A stretch of 64,000 nt of DNA from Capilliphycus robustus. GTDB taxonomy: Bacteria; Cyanobacteriota; Cyanobacteriia; Cyanobacteriales; Microcoleaceae. Made by a program: the position numbers and the translations under genes. The notes under the pieces were generated by a model. The model saw nothing but the letters and a program-made list of their open reading frames with translations. It had not been told where the DNA came from and did not search any database. The stretch is taken from the NCBI RefSeq assembly GCF_034932365.1, contig NZ_JAYGHR010000081.1:1-64000 (forward strand). The letters are read 5' to 3'. Below are positions 35,435 through 45,014 of the stretch, in pieces. How positions within the stretch are numbered: the stretch's first letter is position 1; each line of letters starts with the position of its first letter.

Positions 35435-35638
35435 CTATAGAGACATGGGATTGGCTTGTCGAGAAGCCATTTTTTCAAAATAAGCTTGAGTTTGTTGTAA
35501 CATTTGCTCGCGACTATCTTTACCTTCTTGAGTCAAAGCGGGAACCAAGTTACGAGCCTGCAACGTCATGTGAAGTTGAAGGTCAGCCACATACTCGCTG
35601 ACATCGTGATGCAGTGAACAAGACGGATATTGTGTCAT
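35435..35638 (-). CDS. Small hypothetical protein
   Basis: A 67-residue product starting MTQYPSCSLHHDVSEYVADL from the ATG at 35638, helical in appearance (LQLHMTLQARNLVPALTQEGKDSREQMLQQTQAYFEKMASR). The frame stays open upstream to 35713. It resembles short cyanobacterial proteins of unknown role and has no motif I can name. It converges on the SGNH hydrolase gene across a strong terminator. Confidence 0.55.
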   Translation of the reverse strand: MTQYPSCSLHHDVSEYVADLQLHMTLQARNLVPALTQEGKDSREQMLQQTQAYFEKMASRQANPMSL

Positions 35639-35713
35639 CTGTGAATGTGAATTCAAAGTGTTCTCCTGGTGGTAAGTCAACTGCAATCGGTAAACACCTC
35701 TAGACAGTATCAT

Positions 35714-36070
35714 GCAGAACAGGCTTTCTCGTCAAACGCTTAACGATCTGTAATCCTGAGTCCCAAAGTCGTTTATACTCTGTTACATTTCACTTGGCGA
35801 CCCTAAACGAGAACCTGATCAACAGAAGACCTACTGGGAATTGCTTTTGGTTGAAAAAATGTTAATAGCCTAGCCCATAGTGGGTAAGCTAAAACAGATT
35901 TGAAACCACCTGATGTGTATTCCCTTAAAGATGCAACAGTCAAGTCCTAGCAAGGGTTTGGGATTCTCCCTTCACCTCCGTTAGACTTCTGCTTGATTGT
36001 GTTCATTTTTACAATGATCCTTCACAGTATTCACATTTGAACTGTCCACCTGTTCACGAACACGAGTGTT
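35714..36070. other. Upstream region of the RTX/Calx-beta gene
   Basis: About 350 bases with no gene. The sequence is not repetitive and lies between divergent genes, so it should contain promoters for the small gene and the large surface-protein gene. No element stands out. Confidence 0.4.
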
Positions 36071-39000
36071 ATGGCTAATATTATCGGTGCTGAAGATCCA
36101 GATTTACTTGAGGGAACACTTGAGGCTGACCTCATTCAAGGACTAGCAGGGGATGATACCCTGATTGGTTTCCTGGGTAATGATACGCTACAAGGAAACT
36201 CAGACAATGACTCGATTCTCGGAAGTCGAGACGATGATCTATTGCAAGGGGACGAGGGAAACGACTCTCTATTCGGCGAATTTGGGAATGATACCGTTGA
36301 AGGCGGCTTAGGAGACGACTTTTTATTCGGTAACGAAGGGGATGACTTCATCAGTGATATTGGCGGAAGCGATACCCTCTATGGCGGTCAAGGCAATGAT
36401 ACGCTTGTTAACTTAGAAGGCAATGACCAACTATTTGGCGATCTCGATAATGATATCCTCTACACAGGCTTAGGCTTAAACACCCTCACCGGAGGAGCGG
36501 GAGCAGACTTATTTGTGATTGGTCGCTCACTCAATGGCGGCTTAACAGATATTATTACTGATTTTCGAGCCGGATTTGATTTAATTGCCTTAACAGATGA
36601 TTTAGAATTTGAAGATTTAGAATTCGTTCAAACCGGAAACGATACAACGATTATTGATCGCGAAAGTCGGGAAGAATTGGCGATTTTACAAGCCACTCAA
36701 CGCAATACTCTGATTCGCTCGAACTTTACCAAATCCATCTCGACAATTACTTCTGTCGTGGAGTTTAGTGAACAATCCATTCAAATTCGAGAAAATCAAA
36801 CTTCTGCTTTTGTAGAAATCGGCATTCAACGCACAGGTTCTCCCCTCAACACCGTTGGCGGAAAATTGTTGTTATCAGAAGCGAGTTCTTCGTCCGATGA
36901 TTTAGACTTGTCCCCTGAAGGAATTGAAGTTATTTTTGCTCCCTTTGAAACCTTCAAACGAGTAACTATTCCTATTAATAACGATGATCAATTTGAAGGA
37001 GATGAATCGATTAGTTTGCGGTTAACTGATCCGATTGGCGGCGCCACTATTGGGGAACAGAGCGAATTAGTGGTTAATATTGAAGATGATGAGCGACCCC
37101 CTACGCCGACTCCGACACCCACCCCCACACCCGACGACGATACACTGATTATTCCTCCCACTCCGCCGATTACTGCCTCAACGGTTTCGGTTTCCGTATC
37201 ACCGACAAACGTTCCAGAAGATCAAGGTCAGGGATTAGTTTACACTTTTAGCCGTTCTAGTGGTTCTCTGTTAACAGGGATTATTGTTGATTTTGCGATC
37301 GCAGCAAGTGCTGAGTTAGGAACAGATTATACCGTAACGGGAGCCTTAGAATTTTCCGACGGAGAGGGAACTGTTGTTTTTGCACCGAATGAATCTACAA
37401 CTCAAATAACTCTCACTCCTGTTGCCAATGATATCTTTGAAGCGGATAAAACGATTGAATTAACGATCGCAGAATCGGGAACTTTGTATGAAGCTGATCC
37501 AGCACGTCAGTCCGCCACAGCTACGATTGTCAACGACGATGATCCCCCCGATCCCCCTGTTTACGACTTTAGCAAAGCCGAATTTATTGGGGTTGAAGGC
37601 GATCCCGACAATCGGCAACAAGTTGAAATTATTGTGAGTCGCTCGGCGGATGTCGATTTAGAGTCACAAGTTGATATTATTTTAACCGATGGAACAGCGA
37701 TTGAGGGAACTGATTATAACAGTCCGCCTCAGCCCACTCCCCTGATCTTTTTACCTGGAGAAACCGAAAAATCGGTATTCGTTGATCTGATTCCCAATAC
37801 AGAGGAACAACCCTCAAGAAGCCTAAATCTCAGCTTTGATAACTTCCAAATTATTGCAGATGGTAATCCGATTATCGGTGGACAAGCAGGTGTCAATAAC
37901 CCAGCCGCCACAATCACAATTAACGACGATGACGGTGCCACAACCTACGAGTTTAACAACTCCTTGTTTACAACCTCCGAAGGCGATGTTTTAAACACTG
38001 TTGATGATGTCGTTGAAATCATTCGGACAGGACGCCTTGATCCTTCTTCGGTGACGGTAAACTTGCAGGGAATTAATAACGCTTTACCGGGTGTTGACTT
38101 TGCCCCAGGGCCAATTACAGTTGATTTTGCAGCGAATCAAACCATTGCAACAGTTCCCATTGAGATCATCGGAAATGTGATTCCGCAGCCGAATAAAACG
38201 GTCAGGTTATCGTTAGCCCCTTCTACCGGACAACAGGTTGGGACGGAAAATCCGACGGCTAATTTAATTATTGTTGATGATGACGATATTCCCACCTACG
38301 ACTTTACCACCAGTCAGTATACAGCCAGTGAAGATGACGGGATAACAGAAGTCGTAACTGTTCTTCGCAGTGGAAATGCCGAGGCGGCGTCCTCGGTAGA
38401 TGTGGTTCTGACAACGGCAGCATCAGACGGCGCTATACCTGGAGAAGATATTACACCCGAACGAGTTACCGTGAATTTTGCGATCGGTGAAACCACTCAA
38501 ACAATACCTCTAGAAATCATAGACGATACGATAGAAGAAGAAGCCGAAGCGGTGAATTTACGCTTTGAAAACTTTGCGCCCCTGGGAAAAACAGGTAACA
38601 CGTTCCCGACTGCGAATTTATCGATTTTAGATAATGATTCGCCTCCAGTTTACAATTTTTCTTTGGCGAATTTCAGCACCGTTGAAGGTAACAGTATTAA
38701 TTCAACAACTGTCGTTGAAGTCTCTCGTTCCGGGGAAACCACTAATGCTTCTCGGGTGGATGTGGTTCTGACTCAGCAAACTGCCGAAGCGGGTACTGAT
38801 TATGTAAACAGCCCGATTACGATTGAGTTTGCTCCGGGTGAAACGAGCCAAATTGTACCGATTCAAATTTTAGGTGATGATCGCGTCGAAAGTGATGAAA
38901 CGCTGGGATTGAGTTTTGACAATTTCATCATTATTGGTAACAATGGTCAGGCTATTGAGGGCGGACGGGCTGGAACATCGCAACCGCAGTCAGTTTTAAC

Positions 39001-40558
39001 AATAGAAAATGATGATACGGCGACGGTTTCTATTACCGCTATTCAAGCCAATGCAATTGAAGCAGATCCGAGTCGAGAAATAGAGGCTCAAAATGGTACA
39101 TTTCAAATCAAGCGTACACCAAATCCGGTGGGTGAGTTAACCGTTAATTTGACAGTTTCAGGCAATAAACTGTTATTAACTCAGCTATTAACTCAGCCAG
39201 AATTTGAGTTGAAAATTGGTGAGGACACTGTTCCGATAGTAGTTGATGCAGAAACAAATACCGCAACTGCAACGGTAACACTTCCCAATCAAGCGGCGAG
39301 TGTGGATATTACGTTAGTTCCGCTTGATGATGATCAAGCAGAAGCTGATGAATCCCTGACGTTAACGATAGCAGAAATCGACGATTCTGAATATGTGATT
39401 GATTCGCAAGATAATCAAGCAACGGTTACTCTGTTGGCGAATGATACACAAGTCACCCGTTTAACGGATAGCGATCAAATTGACGATGAACAGGCTTATT
39501 TTGATGCGGTTGAGGGTTCGTTGCGACAAGCATTAATTAATGCTGAAAGCTTTGCGGGTGACAATACGATTACGTTTGCTCCTCAAGCTGATGGTGTTAA
39601 TACGATTGATTTGGTTGCAGCATTACCCAATATTAACAGTGATGGTCTGACTTTAAACGGCAATAATGTACCCGGATTAACTGTTCAACGTAGCGCGGCG
39701 GAAGGTACTCCTAATTTCCGGATTTTTACAGTTAATGGTGGCAATTTCACTCTTTCTAACTTAACACTTGCCAACGGAATTGCACCGAGAGCGGACTTAG
39801 GAGATACCTCCAGTCCATCTACCCCTGAAAACCGAGGAGGTGCTATCAGTATTTCCGGCGGTACTGTAGATATTTTCAATACGGTTATTGAGGGGAGTCA
39901 GGCGAATAATGGTGGAGCAATTGCTAATGCGGGTACCTTGAGGATTTTTAATAGTACAATCCGTGATAATACAGCAATTAACGGGGCTGGTATTGCTATA
40001 ATTGACGGGGGAGTGAGTGTCACCAACAGTACAATTGCAGACAACGATGCGCTCCGAATTGGTGGAGGTGCTTTTCTCTCTTTTGGTGAATTAACGGTCA
40101 CAAACAGTACAATTGCTCGCAACACAGCTCTACTGGATGGTGGAGGTGTGGGAGGGAATTTCACTACCGGTCGGCTCAACTTAAAAAATACAATTGTTGC
40201 CGCGAATCAAGCTCCCAGCGGTACGGATATTTCACCCGCTCCGGAGACATTTCCGGTCAGCAGTGGGGGCAACAATTTAATTGGAAATGCTACGGATACA
40301 GCAGGTTTTAATCCGGCAATTGGTGATATTATTGGTACTATTGATGTTCCAGTTGATGCCTTGCTGGTTCCCGGATTTAACACGCAAGGATTGACTCCAA
40401 CGATCGCATTATCAATAGGAAGTCCAGCGATTAATGCGGGAGATGGAGATTTTTCAGGAGGATTTACAGATCCCGGAGCGTTTGATCAACGTCAGGTTGA
40501 ACCTTTTGCTCGAATTGTTAATTTGATTGATATTGGGGCGTTTGAGTTCCAAGGTTAA
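36071..40558 (+). CDS. Giant RTX / Calx-beta / beta-helix surface or secreted protein
   Basis: A 1495-residue protein without a Sec signal. Residues of about 5-150 are RTX nonapeptides (GNDTLQGNSDNDSILG and so on), which bind calcium. A linker with PTPTPTPTP (about 345) precedes a series of Calx-beta domains running from about 225 to 1150, each with the closing D-N/D-DD signature. Residues of about 1160-1495 are a right-handed beta-helix with Asn/Thr-rich coils ending in the 'choice-of-anchor Q' type block (SPAINAGDGDFSG, GAFEFQG). RTX proteins usually leave by type I secretion with a C-terminal signal; here the RTX is N-terminal. Likely role: adhesion or extracellular matrix. No secretion genes are adjacent. 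Confidence 0.88.
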   Translation: MANIIGAEDPDLLEGTLEADLIQGLAGDDTLIGFLGNDTLQGNSDNDSILGSRDDDLLQGDEGNDSLFGEFGNDTVEGGLGDDFLFGNEGDDFISDIGGSDTLYGGQGNDTLVNLEGNDQLFGDLDNDILYTGLGLNTLTGGAGADLFVIGRSLNGGLTDIITDFRAGFDLIALTDDLEFEDLEFVQTGNDTTIIDRESREELAILQATQRNTLIRSNFTKSISTITSVVEFSEQSIQIRENQTSAFVEIGIQRTGSPLNTVGGKLLLSEASSSSDDLDLSPEGIEVIFAPFETFKRVTIPINNDDQFEGDESISLRLTDPIGGATIGEQSELVVNIEDDERPPTPTPTPTPTPDDDTLIIPPTPPITASTVSVSVSPTNVPEDQGQGLVYTFSRSSGSLLTGIIVDFAIAASAELGTDYTVTGALEFSDGEGTVVFAPNESTTQITLTPVANDIFEADKTIELTIAESGTLYEADPARQSATATIVNDDDPPDPPVYDFSKAEFIGVEGDPDNRQQVEIIVSRSADVDLESQVDIILTDGTAIEGTDYNSPPQPTPLIFLPGETEKSVFVDLIPNTEEQPSRSLNLSFDNFQIIADGNPIIGGQAGVNNPAATITINDDDGATTYEFNNSLFTTSEGDVLNTVDDVVEIIRTGRLDPSSVTVNLQGINNALPGVDFAPGPITVDFAANQTIATVPIEIIGNVIPQPNKTVRLSLAPSTGQQVGTENPTANLIIVDDDDIPTYDFTTSQYTASEDDGITEVVTVLRSGNAEAASSVDVVLTTAASDGAIPGEDITPERVTVNFAIGETTQTIPLEIIDDTIEEEAEAVNLRFENFAPLGKTGNTFPTANLSILDNDSPPVYNFSLANFSTVEGNSINSTTVVEVSRSGETTNASRVDVVLTQQTAEAGTDYVNSPITIEFAPGETSQIVPIQILGDDRVESDETLGLSFDNFIIIGNNGQAIEGGRAGTSQPQSVLTIENDDTATVSITAIQANAIEADPSREIEAQNGTFQIKRTPNPVGELTVNLTVSGNKLLLTQLLTQPEFELKIGEDTVPIVVDAETNTATATVTLPNQAASVDITLVPLDDDQAEADESLTLTIAEIDDSEYVIDSQDNQATVTLLANDTQVTRLTDSDQIDDEQAYFDAVEGSLRQALINAESFAGDNTITFAPQADGVNTIDLVAALPNINSDGLTLNGNNVPGLTVQRSAAEGTPNFRIFTVNGGNFTLSNLTLANGIAPRADLGDTSSPSTPENRGGAISISGGTVDIFNTVIEGSQANNGGAIANAGTLRIFNSTIRDNTAINGAGIAIIDGGVSVTNSTIADNDALRIGGGAFLSFGELTVTNSTIARNTALLDGGGVGGNFTTGRLNLKNTIVAANQAPSGTDISPAPETFPVSSGGNNLIGNATDTAGFNPAIGDIIGTIDVPVDALLVPGFNTQGLTPTIALSIGSPAINAGDGDFSGGFTDPGAFDQRQVEPFARIVNLIDIGAFEFQG

Positions 40559-40601
40559 CCCATTTGTAGGGGCGCTCTTGCTTGCGCCCTGATATTGCTA
40601 T

Positions 40602-40631
40602 AAACCCGGTTTTGCAAATAAACTGGGTTTT
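40602..40631. terminator. AAACCCGG-type palindrome, probable terminator
   Basis: AAACCCGGTTT and AAACTGGGTTTT pair around TGCAAAT and end in a T-run, 45 bases after the giant surface-protein gene. The same palindrome family occurs near 30230, 43050 and 61278. Just upstream is GGGCGC/GCGCCC (40570-40590), a second dispersed palindrome. Confidence 0.5.
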
Positions 40632-40692
40632 CTATTTACCCGAAAAACTGCTATAATATCTTTCAGAATAGACCGAAATCAATACAGTTGTA

Positions 40693-41968
40693 GTGCTTAA
40701 GTTCATTGACCTATTTGCGGGAATAGGGGGTTTAAGATTAGGGTTTGAAAAGGGAATTGAGTCTATTGGTTTGAGGGGAGAATGTGTGTTAGCTAGTGAA
40801 ATTGATAGCGACGCCAATCAAGTCTATTCTCAAAATTTTCAGCACATTCCCGCCGGAGATATTCGCCAAATTCAATCTTTACCTGAACATGATGTTTTAC
40901 TCGCTGGTTTTCCTTGTCAGTCTTTTTCCTATGCGGGAAAAAAACAAGGCTTTGGGGAGATTCGCGGAACACTATTTTTTGAAATAATGCGGCTGATTGA
41001 CACCCATAAACCCAAAGTGTTAATCTTGGAAAATGTGCGGGGTTTAACCACCCATGATAACGGTAAAACTTTAGCGACCATTGAACATGAAATCCAATTA
41101 AGAGGCTACAGTTTTTATAAATTTGTTTTAAATAGTGTTAACTTTGGCTTACCTCAAAATCGGGTTCGCGTTTACATGATTGGGGTATTAAACGCATCTC
41201 CTCAATTTAACCTGATTTCAGACGTAGGGCCGAAAGATACTCATGCTTATAATGCAGTTCAGCTTAATTCTTATAGTTTAAACGATTTACCACCAAAAGT
41301 CAAAGATATTCTCGAAGAAAATCCAGATTCATCGTTTGATTGTTCACCGGAATTTGTACAAGCCTTAAACAAAGTGGTTCAGGGAGATTTTAACAAATTA
41401 CATGGAGTTAGATTAATTGACTATCGGGGTGGAAATTCTATTCATTCTTGGGAATTGGGTTTGCGAGGAGAATGTAGCGAAGATGAAATCAATTTAATGA
41501 ATTTACTGATAACGGAAAGACGCCAGAAAAAATTTGGCAAACATCAAGATGGTAAACCGTTAAATTTTGAACAAATTGCTAGTTTTTTTAAACATCCGAA
41601 TCTCCCCAAAATATTAGAGTCTCTTGTCAAAAAGCGTTATTTACAAATGACCAACGGACAATATAAACCCGTTTCAGGTAACTTCTCTTTTGAAGTTTAT
41701 AAATTTCTCGATCCAGAGAAAGTATCTGTCACCTTAGTCGCGAGTGATGCGAATCGAATTGGAGTTTATCACAATAATAGAGTTCGTCGAATTACGCCTA
41801 GAGAAGCCGCCCGTTTACAGGGATTTCCCGATAGCTTTCAACTTCATTCTAATCCCAAAAAAGCCTTTTATCAATTGGGAAACTCAGTAAGTATTAATGT
41901 AATTACCGCTATTACTCAAGATGTCATATCGATCATCTGGAATAATTCAATGCAGAATATTACCTGTA

Positions 41969-41985
<17 letters not shown>
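40693..41985 (+). CDS. DNA (cytosine-5-)-methyltransferase
   Basis: A 430-residue m5C methyltransferase with a GTG start. Motif I is DLFAGIGG (6-13), motif IV GFPCQSF (catalytic Cys75), motif VI LENVRGL, motif VIII QNRVRVYMIG, and motifs IX-X RLQGFPDSF and YQLGNSVSINV. The target recognition region between VIII and IX is unusually long (about 190 residues) and includes a winged-helix-like stretch (FEQIASFFKHPNLPKILESLVK). No restriction endonuclease gene is adjacent: about 300 repeat-bearing bases follow, then surE on the other strand. It is therefore an orphan or regulatory methyltransferase, or half of a lost system. Confidence 0.93.
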
Positions 41986-42114
<129 letters not shown>

Positions 42115-42286
42115 AGCAGAAATCAGGAGACAGGAGACAGAATTGAAACCTTTATCATAAAAGGATTTGACAGAAAAACAGTGTCCTAATCAACTCTTTC
42201 TCTGCTATATAACACAATTATAACTTGGTTCAGGAGATAAAATTTCTATTGAGCAAAATTCAAACCCTAAAAAACATCCTGATCTA

Positions 42287-42964
42287 TTATAATGTAATTA
42301 AAGTCACAGCAATTTTCCCCCCAAAACAAACATCAACATCGGTTTCAGGCGTGCGTTGACGTTCGCTGTAATTCCCAATATAAAAATAATCTTCCCCTTC
42401 TACTTTATAATCAATCGGTAACGGTTTTGTAGACGGTTGACAAAAGACTATTTCCGGTTCGGGTGCGTCCGGTTCAAGATAGGGAAAATTCACATTCCAA
42501 AAACTTCCGGGTTCTAAAGGACGGTTCAATAAGTCTTTTAAAACAATTTGACTCCAGCTTGTTGTTTGTTCCCAGTTAACAGATCTTCCCCCTTTTCTAT
42601 ATTGAGAAAGCGCAATTCCACGAATTCCATGAAAAGCCGCTTCTCTCACCGCAGCAACCGTACCCGAAATATACACATCTATGCCTAAATTTCCCCCAGA
42701 ATTAATACCTGAAAGCACCCAATCAATTTGGGGACAAAAATGAGTAATCGCCAGACGAATACAGTCAGCCGGAGTACCCGCAACAGCGTATTCAGTATCA
42801 CAACGATGTTCAACATGAATGGGTGATCTTGTTGTTACTTTATGACCACAACCGGATACTTCTTGTTGGGGGGCGACAAATATTCCTTGATGGTTAATCG
42901 CTTCTGATAATGCGCGAATACCCGGTGCATCAATACCATCATCATTCGTTAGTATAATCGTCAT
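42287..42964 (-). CDS. surE: 5'/3'-nucleotidase SurE
   Basis: Metal-dependent nucleotidase/exopolyphosphatase of stationary-phase survival. The 225-residue product starts MTIILTNDDGIDAPGIRAL, with metal-site Asp pair in NDD, and carries SGINSGGNLG and YISGTVAAVREA. It is normal in length and reads toward the methyltransferase gene. The ATG at 42964 is preferred over an in-frame start at 42976. Confidence 0.95.
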   Translation of the reverse strand: MTIILTNDDGIDAPGIRALSEAINHQGIFVAPQQEVSGCGHKVTTRSPIHVEHRCDTEYAVAGTPADCIRLAITHFCPQIDWVLSGINSGGNLGIDVYISGTVAAVREAAFHGIRGIALSQYRKGGRSVNWEQTTSWSQIVLKDLLNRPLEPGSFWNVNFPYLEPDAPEPEIVFCQPSTKPLPIDYKVEGEDYFYIGNYSERQRTPETDVDVCFGGKIAVTLITL

Positions 42965-43046
42965 CTTGAATTTCAATGAGTTGATTTGAGGGACAGTAAC
43001 AGTTTATAGCGGTTTTCAATTAAATGAGAGTGAGAAAACAAATTAA

Positions 43047-43080
43047 AAACCCGGTTTCTCAAAGATACCGAGTTTTTGGG
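43047..43080. repeat. AAACCCGG palindromic repeat
   Basis: AAAACCCGGTTTCTC followed by GATACCGAGTTTTTGG forms an imperfect palindrome of the dispersed AACCCGG...CCGGGTT family, here between surE and the methyltransferase gene. Confidence 0.6.
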
Positions 43081-43109
43081 GTCTACTTCACGGAAAATAT
43101 TTTTTCTAA

Positions 43110-44096
43110 TTAAACTTGTGCGGTTTCAGTGATTGTAGTATTAGTTAATTGTAGCGGTGAATTTGCCCTGACAGCCCGAAACATTCCAAACCGACAAAGA
43201 CCCGCCCCAAACGCTAACCGCATCAACAACAAAGTCGGCACTTCTCGCAAAGATTTAATAAAACCCGAGAAACCAAAACTCACTAATCCCTGGGGTCTGG
43301 CAATTCCTTGCCAAATCGAATCGAACCAAGAAGGTAGGGTTTGTTTTGTCCAATCTGCGGTGCTTACCTGCCCTTCTACAAGCCCCGTTTCAGCTAATAG
43401 TTCGGAAAAGCCTTCTATACTGGAAAAAGCCGGATGTGACCATTGATCGAGGAGTTGACGCATCACAGGTTTTTCCCAAACATTAAGCGGAATTTGCCGA
43501 TCATCTCGTTGATTCCAGTCAGCCACAACCAACACGCCACCAGGTTTGACGACTCGCAGCAACTCTTTAGCAAAAATCGCTTTATCCGGCATATGGGGGC
43601 CTGCCTCAACAGACCATACTACATCAAAACTTTCATCAGGGAAAGACAGCGCCATTGCATCATCGACTTGAAATTTAGCATCAATTTCTGCGGGTGTCAA
43701 CTCCTGGGCGCGTTTGACTTGTTGGGGGCTAATCGTCACTCCAGTCACAGAAAATCCGTAATCTTTGGCTAAAATACGACTACTTCCGCCTATTCCACAA
43801 CCCACATCTAACAGCGTTGTTCCTTGGGGTAATTTGTCTAAACCGCCCCAACGCACCATCTCATCTACAAAGTCGATTTTGGCTTGTAAAAAGTCTTTTC
43901 GTTGCGGGGGGGAACCATAATGACCGAGGTGGATATGTTCGCCCCAATAGAATTCTAAAATACCATCTTCCGTCCATTGATCGTAGGAATTGGCAACCGA
44001 ATCAGAGGATTGATAACGGCGAGGGGTAATTAAGTACAAGACAATACCGATGGTCAAGATAATCAGGAAAAGTCCCAGGATGTTAACGAAATTCAT
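43110..44096 (-). CDS. MPBQ/MSBQ methyltransferase (tocopherol/plastoquinone)
   Basis: SAM-dependent methyltransferase acting on 2-methyl-6-phytylbenzoquinone or the solanesyl form at the membrane. The 328-residue protein has an N-terminal membrane anchor (residues 5-22), then RRYQSSDSVANSYDQWTEDG, the SAM motif LLDVGCGIGGSSRIL, and PGGVLVVADWNQRDDRQIP. I recognise very close agreement in layout with Synechocystis Sll0418, whose activity is known. The C-terminal tail (TNTTITETAQV) is variable. Confidence 0.92.
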   Translation of the reverse strand: MNFVNILGLFLIILTIGIVLYLITPRRYQSSDSVANSYDQWTEDGILEFYWGEHIHLGHYGSPPQRKDFLQAKIDFVDEMVRWGGLDKLPQGTTLLDVGCGIGGSSRILAKDYGFSVTGVTISPQQVKRAQELTPAEIDAKFQVDDAMALSFPDESFDVVWSVEAGPHMPDKAIFAKELLRVVKPGGVLVVADWNQRDDRQIPLNVWEKPVMRQLLDQWSHPAFSSIEGFSELLAETGLVEGQVSTADWTKQTLPSWFDSIWQGIARPQGLVSFGFSGFIKSLREVPTLLLMRLAFGAGLCRFGMFRAVRANSPLQLTNTTITETAQV

Positions 44097-44149
44097 TGAA
44101 AGAAAGGATTGATATTTTTTGACGATTTGACTCTTAATTTAGCACGAAG

Positions 44150-44563
44150 TTAGAGTCCTTGAGAACTGAAAGACTGTTGTTCGGGGAAAAACTGAGGAGG
44201 AATACAAGCAATAATTCCTTTTCTCAGAAGTTCTGGTCGTTTTTTGTACGCTAACTTCTCCTGGGGAGTCATTGCATAATATTGGTTCGCACAATCTAAA
44301 ACAGAATCAACTGCATTTTCCGCCGGAAGATCTCCGAAGATATAAGTGGGTTTATTCTCAGCAGAAAAAGCAACAACACAAGCCCGTTTGCAAGCACTCA
44401 TACAACTCACAGCTTGAATCAAAAATCCTGGCTTTAATTCTCTGATTTCTGAGAATTCAGAGAGTTTTTGCAGCAGTTTTTCGCCGCCACTTTCCCCGAC
44501 TCGTTTCCCTGATTCCCAGGTACTCGCACAGCTTGTACAGACAAAAATGGTGTGTTTAGTCAT
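44150..44563 (-). CDS. DUF1636 metal-binding protein
   Basis: A 137-residue DUF1636 (COG5469) protein with cysteines arranged like a small [2Fe-2S] ferredoxin: FVCTSCAS near the start and VSCMSACKRACVVAF in the middle, then YIFGDLP. Function is unknown, with some links to cobalt or cobalamin. Upstream in its own direction lie an IS200/IS605 remnant and, beyond that, a cobalamin riboswitch at 46384-46508 pointing toward this gene, which suggests original B12 control. The 190 bases directly before the gene hold no clear leader. Confidence 0.85.
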   Translation of the reverse strand: MTKHTIFVCTSCASTWESGKRVGESGGEKLLQKLSEFSEIRELKPGFLIQAVSCMSACKRACVVAFSAENKPTYIFGDLPAENAVDSVLDCANQYYAMTPQEKLAYKKRPELLRKGIIACIPPQFFPEQQSFSSQGL

Positions 44564-44905
44564 TATAATTTTTCAGGTGAACCACAATGGAACACCCGGT
44601 TTTTTTGAAGACAATGAACGGTTAGCAATTCAACCTCAAGTCAGTTGATTTGCTGAAAGCAGAAGTGATGCTTCTAAGTAAAAACCTACTGTAGCGGGAT
44701 ATCAAAAGCTAAGTAAGCCGTATTACATCGAGAAAAACGTAACGGATTGAATCTTGACATCCTCTCCGCCGTAAACAACGGAGATTCCAAACATCACTGT
44801 TTGGGCTTCCTCTTTCTATGAGTTGACTTACAAGGATTGGGTTTCCCCGCCCAAGCAGAGATCAGTCTCTCGGGAGGCGTTGATTTCCATCTGCCCGACG
44901 GTATT

Positions 44906-45014
44906 TTAAAAACAGATATTAAGCGGAAAAACGGATTAAGCTACGTGTGAGAAGCCTAGATTTATGCGTTTTACAGTCAAGTTAATCCGTTAATCTATTT
45001 CTTATCCGTTTCTT
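44906..45014. mobile_element. MITE-like element, copy A
   Basis: About 109 bases opening TTAAAAACAGATA and closing TATCCGTTTCTTG. The core ACGGATTAAGCT, TGTGAGA, TATGCGTTTTACAGT and AAGTTAATCCGTT is nearly identical to copy B at 45886. AACGGATTAA and TTAATCCGTT make a 10-bp inner inverted repeat. The last codons and stop of tnpB (ETDKK) are read from its right end, so it lies at the gene's 3' terminus. Confidence 0.7.
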
